Of a stretch of 64,000 nt of DNA, positions 44,531 through 53,599 are shown piece after piece. Below the pieces are notes generated by a model that worked only from the letters and a program-made list of their open reading frames with translations, made no database searches and was not told the DNA's origin. A program made the position numbers and the translations under genes. The stretch spans positions 806,001 through 870,000 of the forward strand of contig OY782765.1 of the NCBI GenBank assembly GCA_963678275.1, read 5' to 3'. Numbering within the stretch: position 1 is the stretch's first letter; each line of letters opens with the position of its first letter. Source of the stretch: G963677445 sp963678275 (GTDB taxonomy: Bacteria > Bacteroidota > Ignavibacteria > Ignavibacteriales > Melioribacteraceae).

Positions 44531-46633
44531 CTATTTCAGCAGCAGCATCTTTTTCGTTTGCCGGTATTCGCCAGCCGACAATCTGTAATAATATACCCCG
44601 CTGCTTAAACCGGATGCATCGAATACCGCCTCATAATCTCCCGCGGGTTTTTCCTGATTGACGAGAAATTCAATTCTTTGTCCTGTCACATCATAAACAT
44701 CCAGTCTTACAAAACTCTCCCGAGGTATTGTGTATAATATTTTAGTTGAAGGATTAAACGGATTTGGATAATTACTCGAAAGTGAGAATTTATCACACGA
44801 CGTTAAACCTGACTCAGATGAAGTAAGAGTTTTGCCAAACCTGTAAATCCCTGAACCGCACGCGATAAATAGTTTCCCGTTGGGGTTTCTTATCAGCTTA
44901 TATTTTTCATCAAAGTCGGGCAGGCCGCTGTCATAATATGGTTCCCAGCTCTCACCGTCATCCTCCGATAAGTAGATTCCCCTGCTATACCCGAGCAACA
45001 ATTCTCTGGCCCTTATCTTGTTGATAGATTGAACACCGTAGTTCAGCCCTGGCAAATTAGTGATTTTCTGGTAGTTAAGCCCTCCGTCTGTCGATTTACC
45101 CAAACCATTCAGCCCCCCGAGAAAAATATTCCCATTTTTGTTTACATGTACATCCAGTGGATATGGATCAAATCCTTCCAAATAGTTGAGTTGCCAATTA
45201 GCCCCAAAGTTAGTTGACTTGTAAAATAAAGAGACTAAGTCTCCATAATCACTCCAGATATAATATCCTGTAAGAAAAATTGTTGAGTCCTCTGATTGTT
45301 CAAAATCATGCAGTCCCGCATAATACTTGGCTGCCATATTAATGAGCTGGACTTCCGCGCCCCATGTATTTCCGTTATCATATGAATAAAGAAGTTTCCC
45401 TACATCAGTACCGGCCAAAATTGTGCCGTTATTTAGTGTCTTCAATGAAAGAGTGGAAATATAGGAAGTTCTGGACCAGTTCATTCCCCGGTCAGTTGAT
45501 ATAAATATTCCGTCACCCCCGGCGATGACGTCACCTACGTTATTAAATTCAATATCATAGACATTAAAAAAGTTAAGATTCGTTCTGATCCAGCTTTCCC
45601 CTTCATCATCAGAATATATAACACCCTTATGGTCCCAAGCGGAATAGATTCTCCCAAGACTATCTATCTCAATATCACGGGCACGGGAATGCCCCTCCCC
45701 TTCGTCATAAATAAGTTTAGTGGAAAAGTCAGAATAGTCAAGCCTGTTCAGGGCCCGGTCATATAAATATAAATAACTGTAATCAGATGTTGTAAGCTGT
45801 TTTATTATCCAGTGATTTTCATAAAATATCTGTTGCCAGGTTTCACAGTAATCATCTGAATAAAAAACTTTATTAAAATGATATATCACAAATCTGCCAT
45901 CACCGGCGTAATCAAGTTTATGAAAAAAATCAGGTAATTTTGATAAAGAATCAGAAACGCCCTTGTTTAAATCTAATCTGTAAATAACCGTGTCGATGCC
46001 GACATACATCGTTGAATCATCAATTAGTGTAAAATCATCAACATCTCCTTCAGGTCTTGGCAACAACTCCCAGGTAAAATTACTGATATTTGCCTTATAA
46101 ATCTTATACCCCGTTACGTGGGCATAAAAATTATTTCTGGAATCTTTTTCTAATTTTTTTAATTGCTCGCCGGGAAAGTTAACACTCAGAGTATCCCATG
46201 TAATCCCGTCGTCCCCGCTCAGTATAAAAACTTCTCTTTGAGTTACGAGCAGTAAACTATCTTCCGAAATTTCATATATATATTTGGGATTATCCCCATC
46301 GAATGTATAAAGCAGTTCATAGGAAGTTCCACTCGCATTAGAACGATAAAGCATGCGGTAAATCGAACCGACATAATTTCTGCCTTTAGAGTCAGTGTGT
46401 AAAAAATTAATATCATTTGTAGGTAAATTTTCTTCCTGCTGCCAGGAATTACCGTTATTAGTTGAATAGAATACTCCAAACCCTAAATTACTCATCCGGA
46501 TATTTCCATCGAATCCGGCTACTATATTATAAACATTTGGTATTCCGTCGGTTTTAAGCACCCTCTCCCAACCCTGGGCAGCTAACGAAACAGTTAATAT
46601 AACCAATAATAAAATTGTTTTTTTCATTTTCAA
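44531..46633 (-). CDS. T9SS-secreted beta-propeller protein (BNR/YCF48-like)
   Basis: Signal peptide (about residues 1-19), then repeated units of the type YSTNNGNSWQ, YSDDYCETWQ, SDDEGESWIR, STDRGMNWSR and SEDDGESWEP, the Asp-box pattern of sialidase-like or YCF48-like propellers. The last 85 residues are a type A T9SS sorting domain with NYPNPFNPSTKI and a terminal basic KKMLLLK. It is expected on the cell surface or released. A possible binding or scaffold role is inferred; no catalytic residues stand out. It diverges from the next T9SS gene across 483 bp. Confidence 0.85.
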   Translation of the reverse strand: MKMKKTILLLVILTVSLAAQGWERVLKTDGIPNVYNIVAGFDGNIRMSNLGFGVFYSTNNGNSWQQEENLPTNDINFLHTDSKGRNYVGSIYRMLYRSNASGTSYELLYTFDGDNPKYIYEISEDSLLLVTQREVFILSGDDGITWDTLSVNFPGEQLKKLEKDSRNNFYAHVTGYKIYKANISNFTWELLPRPEGDVDDFTLIDDSTMYVGIDTVIYRLDLNKGVSDSLSKLPDFFHKLDYAGDGRFVIYHFNKVFYSDDYCETWQQIFYENHWIIKQLTTSDYSYLYLYDRALNRLDYSDFSTKLIYDEGEGHSRARDIEIDSLGRIYSAWDHKGVIYSDDEGESWIRTNLNFFNVYDIEFNNVGDVIAGGDGIFISTDRGMNWSRTSYISTLSLKTLNNGTILAGTDVGKLLYSYDNGNTWGAEVQLINMAAKYYAGLHDFEQSEDSTIFLTGYYIWSDYGDLVSLFYKSTNFGANWQLNYLEGFDPYPLDVHVNKNGNIFLGGLNGLGKSTDGGLNYQKITNLPGLNYGVQSINKIRARELLLGYSRGIYLSEDDGESWEPYYDSGLPDFDEKYKLIRNPNGKLFIACGSGIYRFGKTLTSSESGLTSCDKFSLSSNYPNPFNPSTKILYTIPRESFVRLDVYDVTGQRIEFLVNQEKPAGDYEAVFDASGLSSGVYYYRLSAGEYRQTKKMLLLK

Positions 46634-47116
46634 AACCCCATTTTATACGGAATAATTTCCCGATGCACTGATACCCCGCGTTTAAGTTTCAATTTATTGA
46701 AACCCTTTGTTTTTTTTCTGCTCATCATGTTGATCAACAGGAGCATTTTCAAAACTCTCAAACAAAACAGCTTTTATATTTCGAGAACTAATTGATTTTT
46801 TTTGAAAGATAATAAAATTTATAAGCAATTACCTGAATTTCTGTATCTGTTTATGACTATTTTTCTACTACAGCCCCAATTTTTAACAAATGCGGAAAAG
46901 GTCCTGATCAGACAAGTTTCCATTCAGAAAAACACTCTGATTTGTATGAACAGAAAGCATCTTTAATCTTTAGTATAACGTTATAAACAGATATATTTAT
47001 CTACATAACCTGTTAAAAGTTTATTGTTTTGTGATACTTTCGTGAACATTACAAAGTATATTCCGGTTGTGAATTAAAATAAGACTAATAATCGCAAATA
47101 AAACAGGAATGGTAAA
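46634..47116. other. Divergent intergenic region between two T9SS cargo genes
   Basis: Holds no convincing gene or RNA. It must carry promoters for both flanking genes. TACTTTCG near 47033 differs at one base from the TAnnTTTG box, but its -33 partner is missing. GTTGATCAAC near 46731 is a perfect 10-bp palindrome that could be an operator. Confidence 0.4.
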
Positions 47117-50100
47117 ATGAAGCGCTTAGTTCTATTTTTAATAATTCTGACAGCAGGTTTTAGCTACAGCCAGACATTCGAACGTGTTCAAATTTTTGGT
47201 GAAGTTGAATACAATGAAACCGGCCACAAGAAATTGGAACATCGGTTGAGAACTACCAGGGATAACCCCTCAGATATCACCTTCGAACCATTATTTGGTT
47301 ATGATACATTCGGCGCCGGAGCGATGGGAACAGTTAATGTGGTAGCATACATGCCTGATCACCAGATGTTCTGGCTCAGCCAGTTATTTGACGATCATAT
47401 TTACCTGATGAATATACAGGGAGAAATTGTTGAAACTGCCGAGCTTGCCGCATCGCATGAATTATTTGGAGTAACTTATGACGGCACATACATATATGGT
47501 GTATCAGAAAATGATCATATCACAATTATCGATCCGGTAAACCATGTCACTGCCGGTGAGATTTATTTTGACGATCCTTATCTTGATGATGCTATCGCAA
47601 TAACTTATGATTCCGATAATGACGCGTTCTGGGTCGGTGATCAGTATGGTAATCTGACACTCTTCGACCGTTCCGGAAACACACTGAATGAAATTGGCGC
47701 GTATCAGTGCGGGAGTTTCAACACCGCGGGCATAGCTTACGATAATATTAGCGAAGGTGGTCCTTACCTATGGACTTTTGACTGGAACTATGGTTATAAT
47801 TCGCCTCAAACATTAAATCAGCTTCACATCGCTTCCAAATCATACACAGGGATTTCCCATGATGTTCTTCAGGATTTCGCGAATGGTAATGGAGCTACCG
47901 ATAGCGCCAGCGATCTCTTTCTGACAACAGAATTATTCCCGGGCAAGATAGTTCTCGGAGGAATACTCTGGGGAGCGCCGCTTAATTATTTATTCGGCTA
48001 TGATATTGGTGACGCGGGTACAATGCCCGGACCCGGTTTTGCTGATAACCCCTCTCCCGCAGATAACGAAGTAAATGTTTTAGTTAATAATACTCCGACC
48101 GTCACCTGGGAGAATCCCTCCGGAGCCGAATACAATAAAGTTTATTTCAGTGAATCTTATATTGATGTTCTGACTATGGATGACGAGGCGCTCGTTCAAA
48201 ATGGCGCCGCTTCCACACTCTATAGCGAATATGATCATGGAATGCTTCTTTATGAAACAAATTATTTCTGGAGGGTTGTAAGTGTCAATACCGATGGAAT
48301 GAATCCCGGCTATGTCTGGAGTTTTAAAACAGAACTTGCTCCGGTTCCACTGAATCCAACCAATGTCGTATCTATTTGGGTGGAATCACAGAACCAGGTA
48401 GAAATCAGTTGGGATAACCCCGATTTTAATATTAATGGAGCGCCAGTTGAAATTGATTCAACCATTATTTACCAGGATGGGCTCAGGATCGGATCGTTAA
48501 CCGGTGATGGCGAATCATTTACAATGACAGCTCCCTCGTCAGGTATCTATCATTTCGGGATTCGCTCTTATGCAGGCGGATTCGGAAGTGATATGGTCAC
48601 TGCTCCCGCGCTTGGTGTCGGAATTTATGTTCTTGAATTTTCAAGAAATAACCTGGGACTTGAGATACCAGATGGTGATTACGGTGGCGTCACGGATGAA
48701 ATTGTAATTGACAACTTTAACGGTATGGTGGAATCTGTAACAGTTTCAATCGATACAATTCTCCATACCTGGACCGGTGATCTCACCCTGCTGTTAATCA
48801 GTCCTGATGGAACAATTATTAACCTCTCCGAAAAAAATGGGGGGACAGGAGACAATTATATAGATACTCATTTTGATGATGAAGCTCCAATGCCTATTAC
48901 GATGGGCATGGCTCCATTCACCGGTGAGTTTTCACCTGAAGAACCCCTCGCGACATTTAATGATTTACCGGTTCAGGGTGCCTGGAAATTAAAAGTATTT
49001 GATAATGTTAATTATGATTCCGGCACACTTGAGGCATGGACACTCACAATTATATCAGATGAACCTATGCCCAACCCCGGAGATGTTGTCTGGAGCGCGG
49101 CGCTAAACGTCAAAAACGCGATCACTGGTGACAGGGACCTGACATTCGGTGAAGCTGTCTACGCTACCGATGGAATTGATATGGAATTCGGCGAAGATAT
49201 CCTTCCACCCCTTCCTCCTGCAGGAGCCTTCGACGCCAGGTTTGAATTGCCTCTCGATCCTGTTGAATATTCATGGGTTGATATACGGGACACGATGATG
49301 AATGTCAGGCAATGGAAAGTTTTTGTGCAGGGAGGCATGATGGGATATCCTGTTGAATTGACCTGGAATCCGGATGATCTTCCCGATGGAGCTTTTACAC
49401 TTAAAGACGCTTTTACAGGCGATATGATAAATGTTAATATGAAAGAAACCAATTCGGTGATGATAACAAATGAAAATATAACCATGCTGATCATCGAAAA
49501 AATGGATAACCTACTGTGGCATACAAAAATTGATATTGATAACGCGACCGGAAGCGGCAGGGAATTAATGTTTGGAGAAGCGTTATTTGCAAGCGACGGC
49601 ATAGATCATGAGTTTGGTGAAGCGATATTGCCTCCGCTCCCCCCTGCGGATGTATTCGACGTGAGATTTGAATTGCCAATTTCTCCGGTCGAGTTTTCCT
49701 GGATCGATATTCGTGATACAAGTGATTATGTAATTATCTGGAATATACTGATTCAGGCAGGCGCTAATGGTTACCCGGTTGAGGTTTCATGGGATCCCGA
49801 ATCTTTTGGAAATGGCTCCTATAAACTGAAAGATGCTTTCACCGGCGACCTTATTAATGTGGATATGCGCCTTGATTCAATGGTATCTATTACCAACGAA
49901 AATATTACAGCCCTTGTGATCGAAAAAACTGAGATGATGACAATGGAAATGCCTATCGCTTCCGGCTGGCAGATGATATCTGTGCCATTATTGATGGGCA
50001 ATATGACCCCTCAGGAAATATTTGGCCAGCTTGATTCACCTGTGTTCGGCTTTGACGGCGGTTATTATGAAACAAACATAATTGACATCGGGGACGGCTA

Positions 50101-50995
50101 CTGGGCTAAATTCCCTGATCAGTATTCTTATACTCTCGTCGGCGAACCGATGGCGCATGACCAGGTTATGGTTGAAGCCGGCTGGAATCTGATCGGTGTT
50201 CATGAATATTACTCTATGACTGACCAGATAACAACAGAACCGGCAGGCATAATTTCTTCAGCGATTTATGGGATGGATGGAAGTTATTATGTGGCTGATA
50301 TGCTCGAACCATGTAAAGCCTACTGGGTAAGAACTTCACAGCCGGGCATCATACACCTTGGCGGTAATAGTTCACCTGCTAAAGCCGCGCCGGGAATTTC
50401 AATTGCACCGGATTGGACTAAGATAACATTAACTGCCGCTGACGGATATTCCGAAGTTCTCTACCATGCCGGTGAATCTTCCGATGCCTATAGTCTTCCT
50501 CCCCTGCCTCCTGCCGGTGTTTTTGATGTCAGATTCGGCAGCGACAGATTTGTTGAGGATTTAACTGCAAAAACAAACATCAAAATGCAGGGAATTCAAT
50601 ATCCCGTAACCATTACGGTTGATGGTGAGGATTTATCAATTGACAACGGAACCGGCTCAATCTTACTCAGGTCAGGCGAGTCAATGGAAATCACTTCAGG
50701 TTTTCTATCAGTTCAGACTGCCGAAATTCCAGAGTCATTTGAGCTTTCGCAGAACTACCCCAATCCGTTTAACCCAGGAACAAAAATATCTTTCTCACTG
50801 CCCCAGGCTGAAAATGTAAAAGTTATTATTTACGACCAGCTTGGCCAAAAAGTGACAGAACTTGTAAACGGCAATATGGAAGCAGGCAAACATGAAGTAG
50901 AATTTAACGCGTCGAACCTCGCATCAGGACTATACTTTTACAGAATTCAGGCCGGAGGTTTCAGCGCCGTTAAAAAAATGATGCTCCTCAAATAA
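47117..50995 (+). CDS. Large T9SS-secreted protein with P-domain and LPPLPP modules
   Basis: 1292 residues. Signal peptide (1-19); a propeller-like region (about 55-305) with repeated YDGTYIYGVS, YDSDNDAFWVGD patterns; fibronectin-like domains (about 308-405 and 410-500); a proprotein-convertase P-domain (about 507-647); two copies of a module of about 140 residues (657-796 and 797-938) sharing LPPLPPA-x2-FD-x-RFELP and TLKDAFTGD-type ends; a third, partial copy near 1127-1200 (LPPLPPAGVFDVRF); and a T9SS type A sorting domain from about 1205 with NYPNPFNPGTK. An AGGA precedes the ATG. No protease catalytic domain is visible despite the P-domain. Confidence 0.85.
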   Translation: MKRLVLFLIILTAGFSYSQTFERVQIFGEVEYNETGHKKLEHRLRTTRDNPSDITFEPLFGYDTFGAGAMGTVNVVAYMPDHQMFWLSQLFDDHIYLMNIQGEIVETAELAASHELFGVTYDGTYIYGVSENDHITIIDPVNHVTAGEIYFDDPYLDDAIAITYDSDNDAFWVGDQYGNLTLFDRSGNTLNEIGAYQCGSFNTAGIAYDNISEGGPYLWTFDWNYGYNSPQTLNQLHIASKSYTGISHDVLQDFANGNGATDSASDLFLTTELFPGKIVLGGILWGAPLNYLFGYDIGDAGTMPGPGFADNPSPADNEVNVLVNNTPTVTWENPSGAEYNKVYFSESYIDVLTMDDEALVQNGAASTLYSEYDHGMLLYETNYFWRVVSVNTDGMNPGYVWSFKTELAPVPLNPTNVVSIWVESQNQVEISWDNPDFNINGAPVEIDSTIIYQDGLRIGSLTGDGESFTMTAPSSGIYHFGIRSYAGGFGSDMVTAPALGVGIYVLEFSRNNLGLEIPDGDYGGVTDEIVIDNFNGMVESVTVSIDTILHTWTGDLTLLLISPDGTIINLSEKNGGTGDNYIDTHFDDEAPMPITMGMAPFTGEFSPEEPLATFNDLPVQGAWKLKVFDNVNYDSGTLEAWTLTIISDEPMPNPGDVVWSAALNVKNAITGDRDLTFGEAVYATDGIDMEFGEDILPPLPPAGAFDARFELPLDPVEYSWVDIRDTMMNVRQWKVFVQGGMMGYPVELTWNPDDLPDGAFTLKDAFTGDMINVNMKETNSVMITNENITMLIIEKMDNLLWHTKIDIDNATGSGRELMFGEALFASDGIDHEFGEAILPPLPPADVFDVRFELPISPVEFSWIDIRDTSDYVIIWNILIQAGANGYPVEVSWDPESFGNGSYKLKDAFTGDLINVDMRLDSMVSITNENITALVIEKTEMMTMEMPIASGWQMISVPLLMGNMTPQEIFGQLDSPVFGFDGGYYETNIIDIGDGYWAKFPDQYSYTLVGEPMAHDQVMVEAGWNLIGVHEYYSMTDQITTEPAGIISSAIYGMDGSYYVADMLEPCKAYWVRTSQPGIIHLGGNSSPAKAAPGISIAPDWTKITLTAADGYSEVLYHAGESSDAYSLPPLPPAGVFDVRFGSDRFVEDLTAKTNIKMQGIQYPVTITVDGEDLSIDNGTGSILLRSGESMEITSGFLSVQTAEIPESFELSQNYPNPFNPGTKISFSLPQAENVKVIIYDQLGQKVTELVNGNMEAGKHEVEFNASNLASGLYFYRIQAGGFSAVKKMMLLK

Positions 50996-51308
50996 TTTTG
51001 AGATTGACAAATAAAGATTTCAGATAAAATAAACCCGGAGGTTTTTAACAGCTTCCGGGTTTTTTATTTTTTGTTTTTTTTGATGAATATCCCCTACTTC
51101 GGCAAACTACTTCAAATCTCACCCAAAAACCAGCAGCACACAGAATAACTTGACTCTCATGAAGGTTATTCATATAATAATTTTTATTCTTTATAATTTG
51201 GGATTCATGGCATTATCACGATTAATAACTGCTAAAAGCGGATGATAAAAATGAAATTTGTGAAAATTGAAATTATAGCCTGTGTTGTTATAGATATTGA
51301 GGAGCGAA
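50996..51308. other. Intergenic stretch after the large T9SS gene
   Basis: Contains the terminator at 51031-51066 and then AT-rich DNA. A 21-codon frame (51251-51316) overlaps the following GTG start and could be a leader or chance. Confidence 0.4.
51031..51066 (+). terminator. Intrinsic terminator of the large T9SS gene
   Basis: Hairpin AAACCCGGA / TCCGGGTTT with a 14-base loop and a T run (TTTTTT) after it, 35 bp downstream of the stop codon. Confidence 0.85.
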
Positions 51309-51599
51309 GTGAATAAATATCACTGGTTATGGTTTATAATTGTTTTAATAAACCTGTCATGCGAAAGTGAAAATAATTCAGATAAGGCAATTGCTGAACT
51401 TTTAATATTTCCCTCAGGAGGTGGAGAACTTGGATATCTAATAAATATTCATGAAGATTCTGCGACCGTGTTCAAAAAGCGACTTGCCTTACCTAATGCG
51501 GACTCAATTCTTGGAGAAAAAATGCTCCGGCATGAAATAATAGTATTTTCGAAGTCACAAAAAGAAAAAATTAAGAATATTCTTGCAGGACTTGATTAA
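51309..51599 (+). CDS. Small putative lipoprotein (96 aa)
   Basis: I chose the GTG at 51309, with GGAG five bases upstream, over an in-frame TTG at 51297. It then starts with a short hydrophobic signal and lipobox LINLSC, so the mature protein would be a lipoprotein of about 78 residues. The rest is polar with no motif I recognise. It is followed by two small genes on the same strand. Confidence 0.5.
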   Translation: MNKYHWLWFIIVLINLSCESENNSDKAIAELLIFPSGGGELGYLINIHEDSATVFKKRLALPNADSILGEKMLRHEIIVFSKSQKEKIKNILAGLD

Positions 51600-51626
51600 A
51601 AGTACACTAATGAGAGAGACTTATTT

Positions 51627-51797
51627 ATGTTTGATGCCTGGATATACCATCTTCATGCTAATAATCGCACAATTGCGAAATTCAATTCAGGTACTTTTTC
51701 AGATGTTCAAAAGGATATTCATTTCAGGAACGCCAAAGAACCTATAAACTTTATATTTGATGCTTCCCTAATAATTAAGCTCAGGAGTTTTTCATAG
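51627..51797 (+). CDS. Possible 56-residue protein of unknown function
   Basis: An ATG at 51627 opens 56 codons (MFDAWIYHLHANNRTIAKF...) to a TAG at 51795-51797. A GAGAGAG lies about ten bases upstream. It is not hydrophobic and shows no family motif. It lies between the lipoprotein and the Imm8-like gene and may be a remnant. Confidence 0.3.
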   Translation: MFDAWIYHLHANNRTIAKFNSGTFSDVQKDIHFRNAKEPINFIFDASLIIKLRSFS

Positions 51798-51964
51798 AGT
51801 CTTTTTACGAAACAAAAATAAAATGTAAATTTGCACTCAGAAACAAATGTTTTTATGTATCGATTACCATTATTAAAAAGTCTCAACCTGACCAGAGCTG
51901 TATTTTGAAATGCGTTACGATGCTGATATCGAAGGATATTGAAAATTTCAAAACAGGAATTTTT

Positions 51965-52321
51965 ATGCTTTATGAAATAAAATACTTAATCTCTCCGGAT
52001 ATTGACGATTTGGAAAGTTTTATTCCCGAAAAAAAAGGTGAATTTTGTTTTTTATTACAAATGATGATTGGTGAGAAAGGTATTGAAGGTGAAGAATCTT
52101 TCGATATCACTATTTGTTCACCAAAATGGCTGCAAAATAATTTATCTGAAGCAGATCTACTTATAGGCAGGCACTCTATAATAGTACAACAATTTTATTA
52201 TCCCCAAATATTTAATTTTTTAAATGAACAGCTCAATAGTTGCCAGGGAGATAGCTGGGAGGAAATGGCTAAAAAAATGGGACGAATAGGATGTTGGGAA
52301 TTTGAAGATTACCGCGAATAA
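51965..52321 (+). CDS. Imm8-like immunity protein (118 aa)
   Basis: Imm8 proteins protect cells from toxins of polymorphic and contact-dependent systems. The middle and end show the family pattern: SFDITICSPKWL, then GRHSIIVQQFYYPQIFNFL, then SWEEMAKKMGRIGCWEFEDY. I chose the ATG at 51965 (AGGA upstream) over an in-frame TTG at 51905. No toxin gene with a matching C-terminal domain is seen beside it, so it is an orphan immunity gene. Confidence is from recalled family pattern, not an alignment. Confidence 0.7.
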   Translation: MLYEIKYLISPDIDDLESFIPEKKGEFCFLLQMMIGEKGIEGEESFDITICSPKWLQNNLSEADLLIGRHSIIVQQFYYPQIFNFLNEQLNSCQGDSWEEMAKKMGRIGCWEFEDYRE

Positions 52322-52567
52322 AATTGTACTATATTTCTGAATAATTTCAATAAATTGCGTAGTCTCAAAAAGTTGTTTGATTTATATAAAAGTTCAGTTA
52401 CTCTTAATAAACAAATACGTTTTGCCGAAGATTTTTCTTATAAAGGATAAAAGATAACAAATATCAACTCACAATATTGATGGAGCTTTTCCCGGTGTCT
52501 CAGCAAGACGGAATGCATCAATAGCAGCTTTGATTAAAGTAATATTTTTGGATGGTGATAAAAAATT

Positions 52568-52969
52568 ATGGATAGATTCTTCTTCCTGTTGCTCTCTATC
52601 GATTTAATTCCGATTGGACTCAAAGCGATAATTAACGAAAAAATTGATCTTGGCCTCTGGTACCACAAAGGATATCAGGTTAAATATGGCTGGGAAGCTC
52701 AGGTTGTTGGAATAATACTTATAATTATTGGAATATATTTGTTAATAAAATATATTACTGACTACAAAAAGTTCACAAAAATAATTCGATCAAATATCAT
52801 ATTAAAAATTTGCTTAATAATTTTTGCTTTCTATTCTATTTTTCCTGCACTGAATCATTATGTATTCAGAATACCCTATGCATTTGTTATCGTGATAATT
52901 ATAGTTTTGCATATTTCTCTTGTCATTTTTCACATAATATATTCTTTCCGTTTTACTCATGATCATTGA
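52568..52969 (+). CDS. Four-helix membrane protein of unknown function
   Basis: 133 residues with predicted helices at about 1-21, 43-63, 75-95 and 102-124 and a histidine-rich tail. No motif was recognised. It is 246 bp after the Imm8-like gene and overlaps the next remnant by four bases. It may be another immunity-type protein, since small polytopic proteins are common in such islands, but that is only context. Confidence 0.45.
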   Translation: MDRFFFLLLSIDLIPIGLKAIINEKIDLGLWYHKGYQVKYGWEAQVVGIILIIIGIYLLIKYITDYKKFTKIIRSNIILKICLIIFAFYSIFPALNHYVFRIPYAFVIVIIIVLHISLVIFHIIYSFRFTHDH

Positions 52970-53398
52970 TGTCGATGAATTACATTTCCTTTTTTGAATT
53001 AATATCCTCATTATATATTTATGCTCAAAAAGTAGATGTTCGAAATGCTGTTGAAACCGATATTGTTAATAAAGCGGAAATATTGTTTTCAAATATTAAG
53101 AATGACTTTATTAATAATATTTTCCGTTCAAACTCTATTAAAGTTATTAACCATTATGGGCATTATATATATTCCCGGCTTCAGTCTCTCCTTCCATTAA
53201 TTTGAAAGAGGCTGATTTTGAAATAACTATAATAAAACTGAAGGCTCTAATTTCACTTTTGAGGGTATTGACAAATTAACAGAAGCAAAATCAGAACTAA
53301 ATTATAAACCACTGGTTAAGACTAAATGGAATAAAAAGATAAAATTGGGTCCGCCAGTTCAAAAAAATGGGATTAATTCATTTTTAATTGAATCCTAA
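52966..53398 (+). pseudogene. Frameshifted remnant of a small protein gene
   Basis: A 79-codon frame from 52966 ends at 53205. In a shifted frame, coding-like sequence (SPSINLKEADFE) continues to about 53250. In a third frame, NNYNKTEGSNFTFEGIDKL and GPPVQKNGINSFLIES run to the stop at 53396-53398. Joined, they give a protein of about 140 residues that I do not recognise. Two frameshifts suggest a decayed gene, though sequencing error is possible. Confidence 0.4.
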
Positions 53399-53561
53399 CA
53401 ATTTAAAACTTGTGATGAATGACGGGACGAAATATTGAATTCCCGACAAAGATAAATTTTGCTGCCGAAAACAGGGATAATGATAGGCTGGCGGCAAATC
53501 AGGATATTACTATCTCAACCATTCCGGAATTGATGTTATTATCCAGCTAAACGAAATAAAA

Positions 53562-53589
53562 AAAATGCCGGGCATAAATCCGGCATTTT
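53562..53589 (-). terminator. Intrinsic terminator of the phosphofructokinase gene
   Basis: Perfect 10-bp repeat AAAATGCCGG / CCGGCATTTT, loop eight bases, with a T run on the minus strand. It lies 10 bp after the stop codon. Confidence 0.9.
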
Positions 53590-53599
53590 CAAATTTCTT

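Noticed and set aside
44316..44531. 71-codon minus-strand frame
   Set aside because: It runs through the IS end, the tRNA fragment and the terminator copy; those explain the sequence fully.
47117..50995. Large T9SS protein as a subtilisin-type protease because of its P-domain
   Set aside because: No Asp/His/Ser catalytic motifs are visible; P-domains also occur in non-protease T9SS cargo.
52480..52614. Open frame reading GAFPGVSARRNASIAALIK before the four-helix gene
   Set aside because: No start codon or ribosome site and no recognised family; it may be a gene remnant but cannot be supported.
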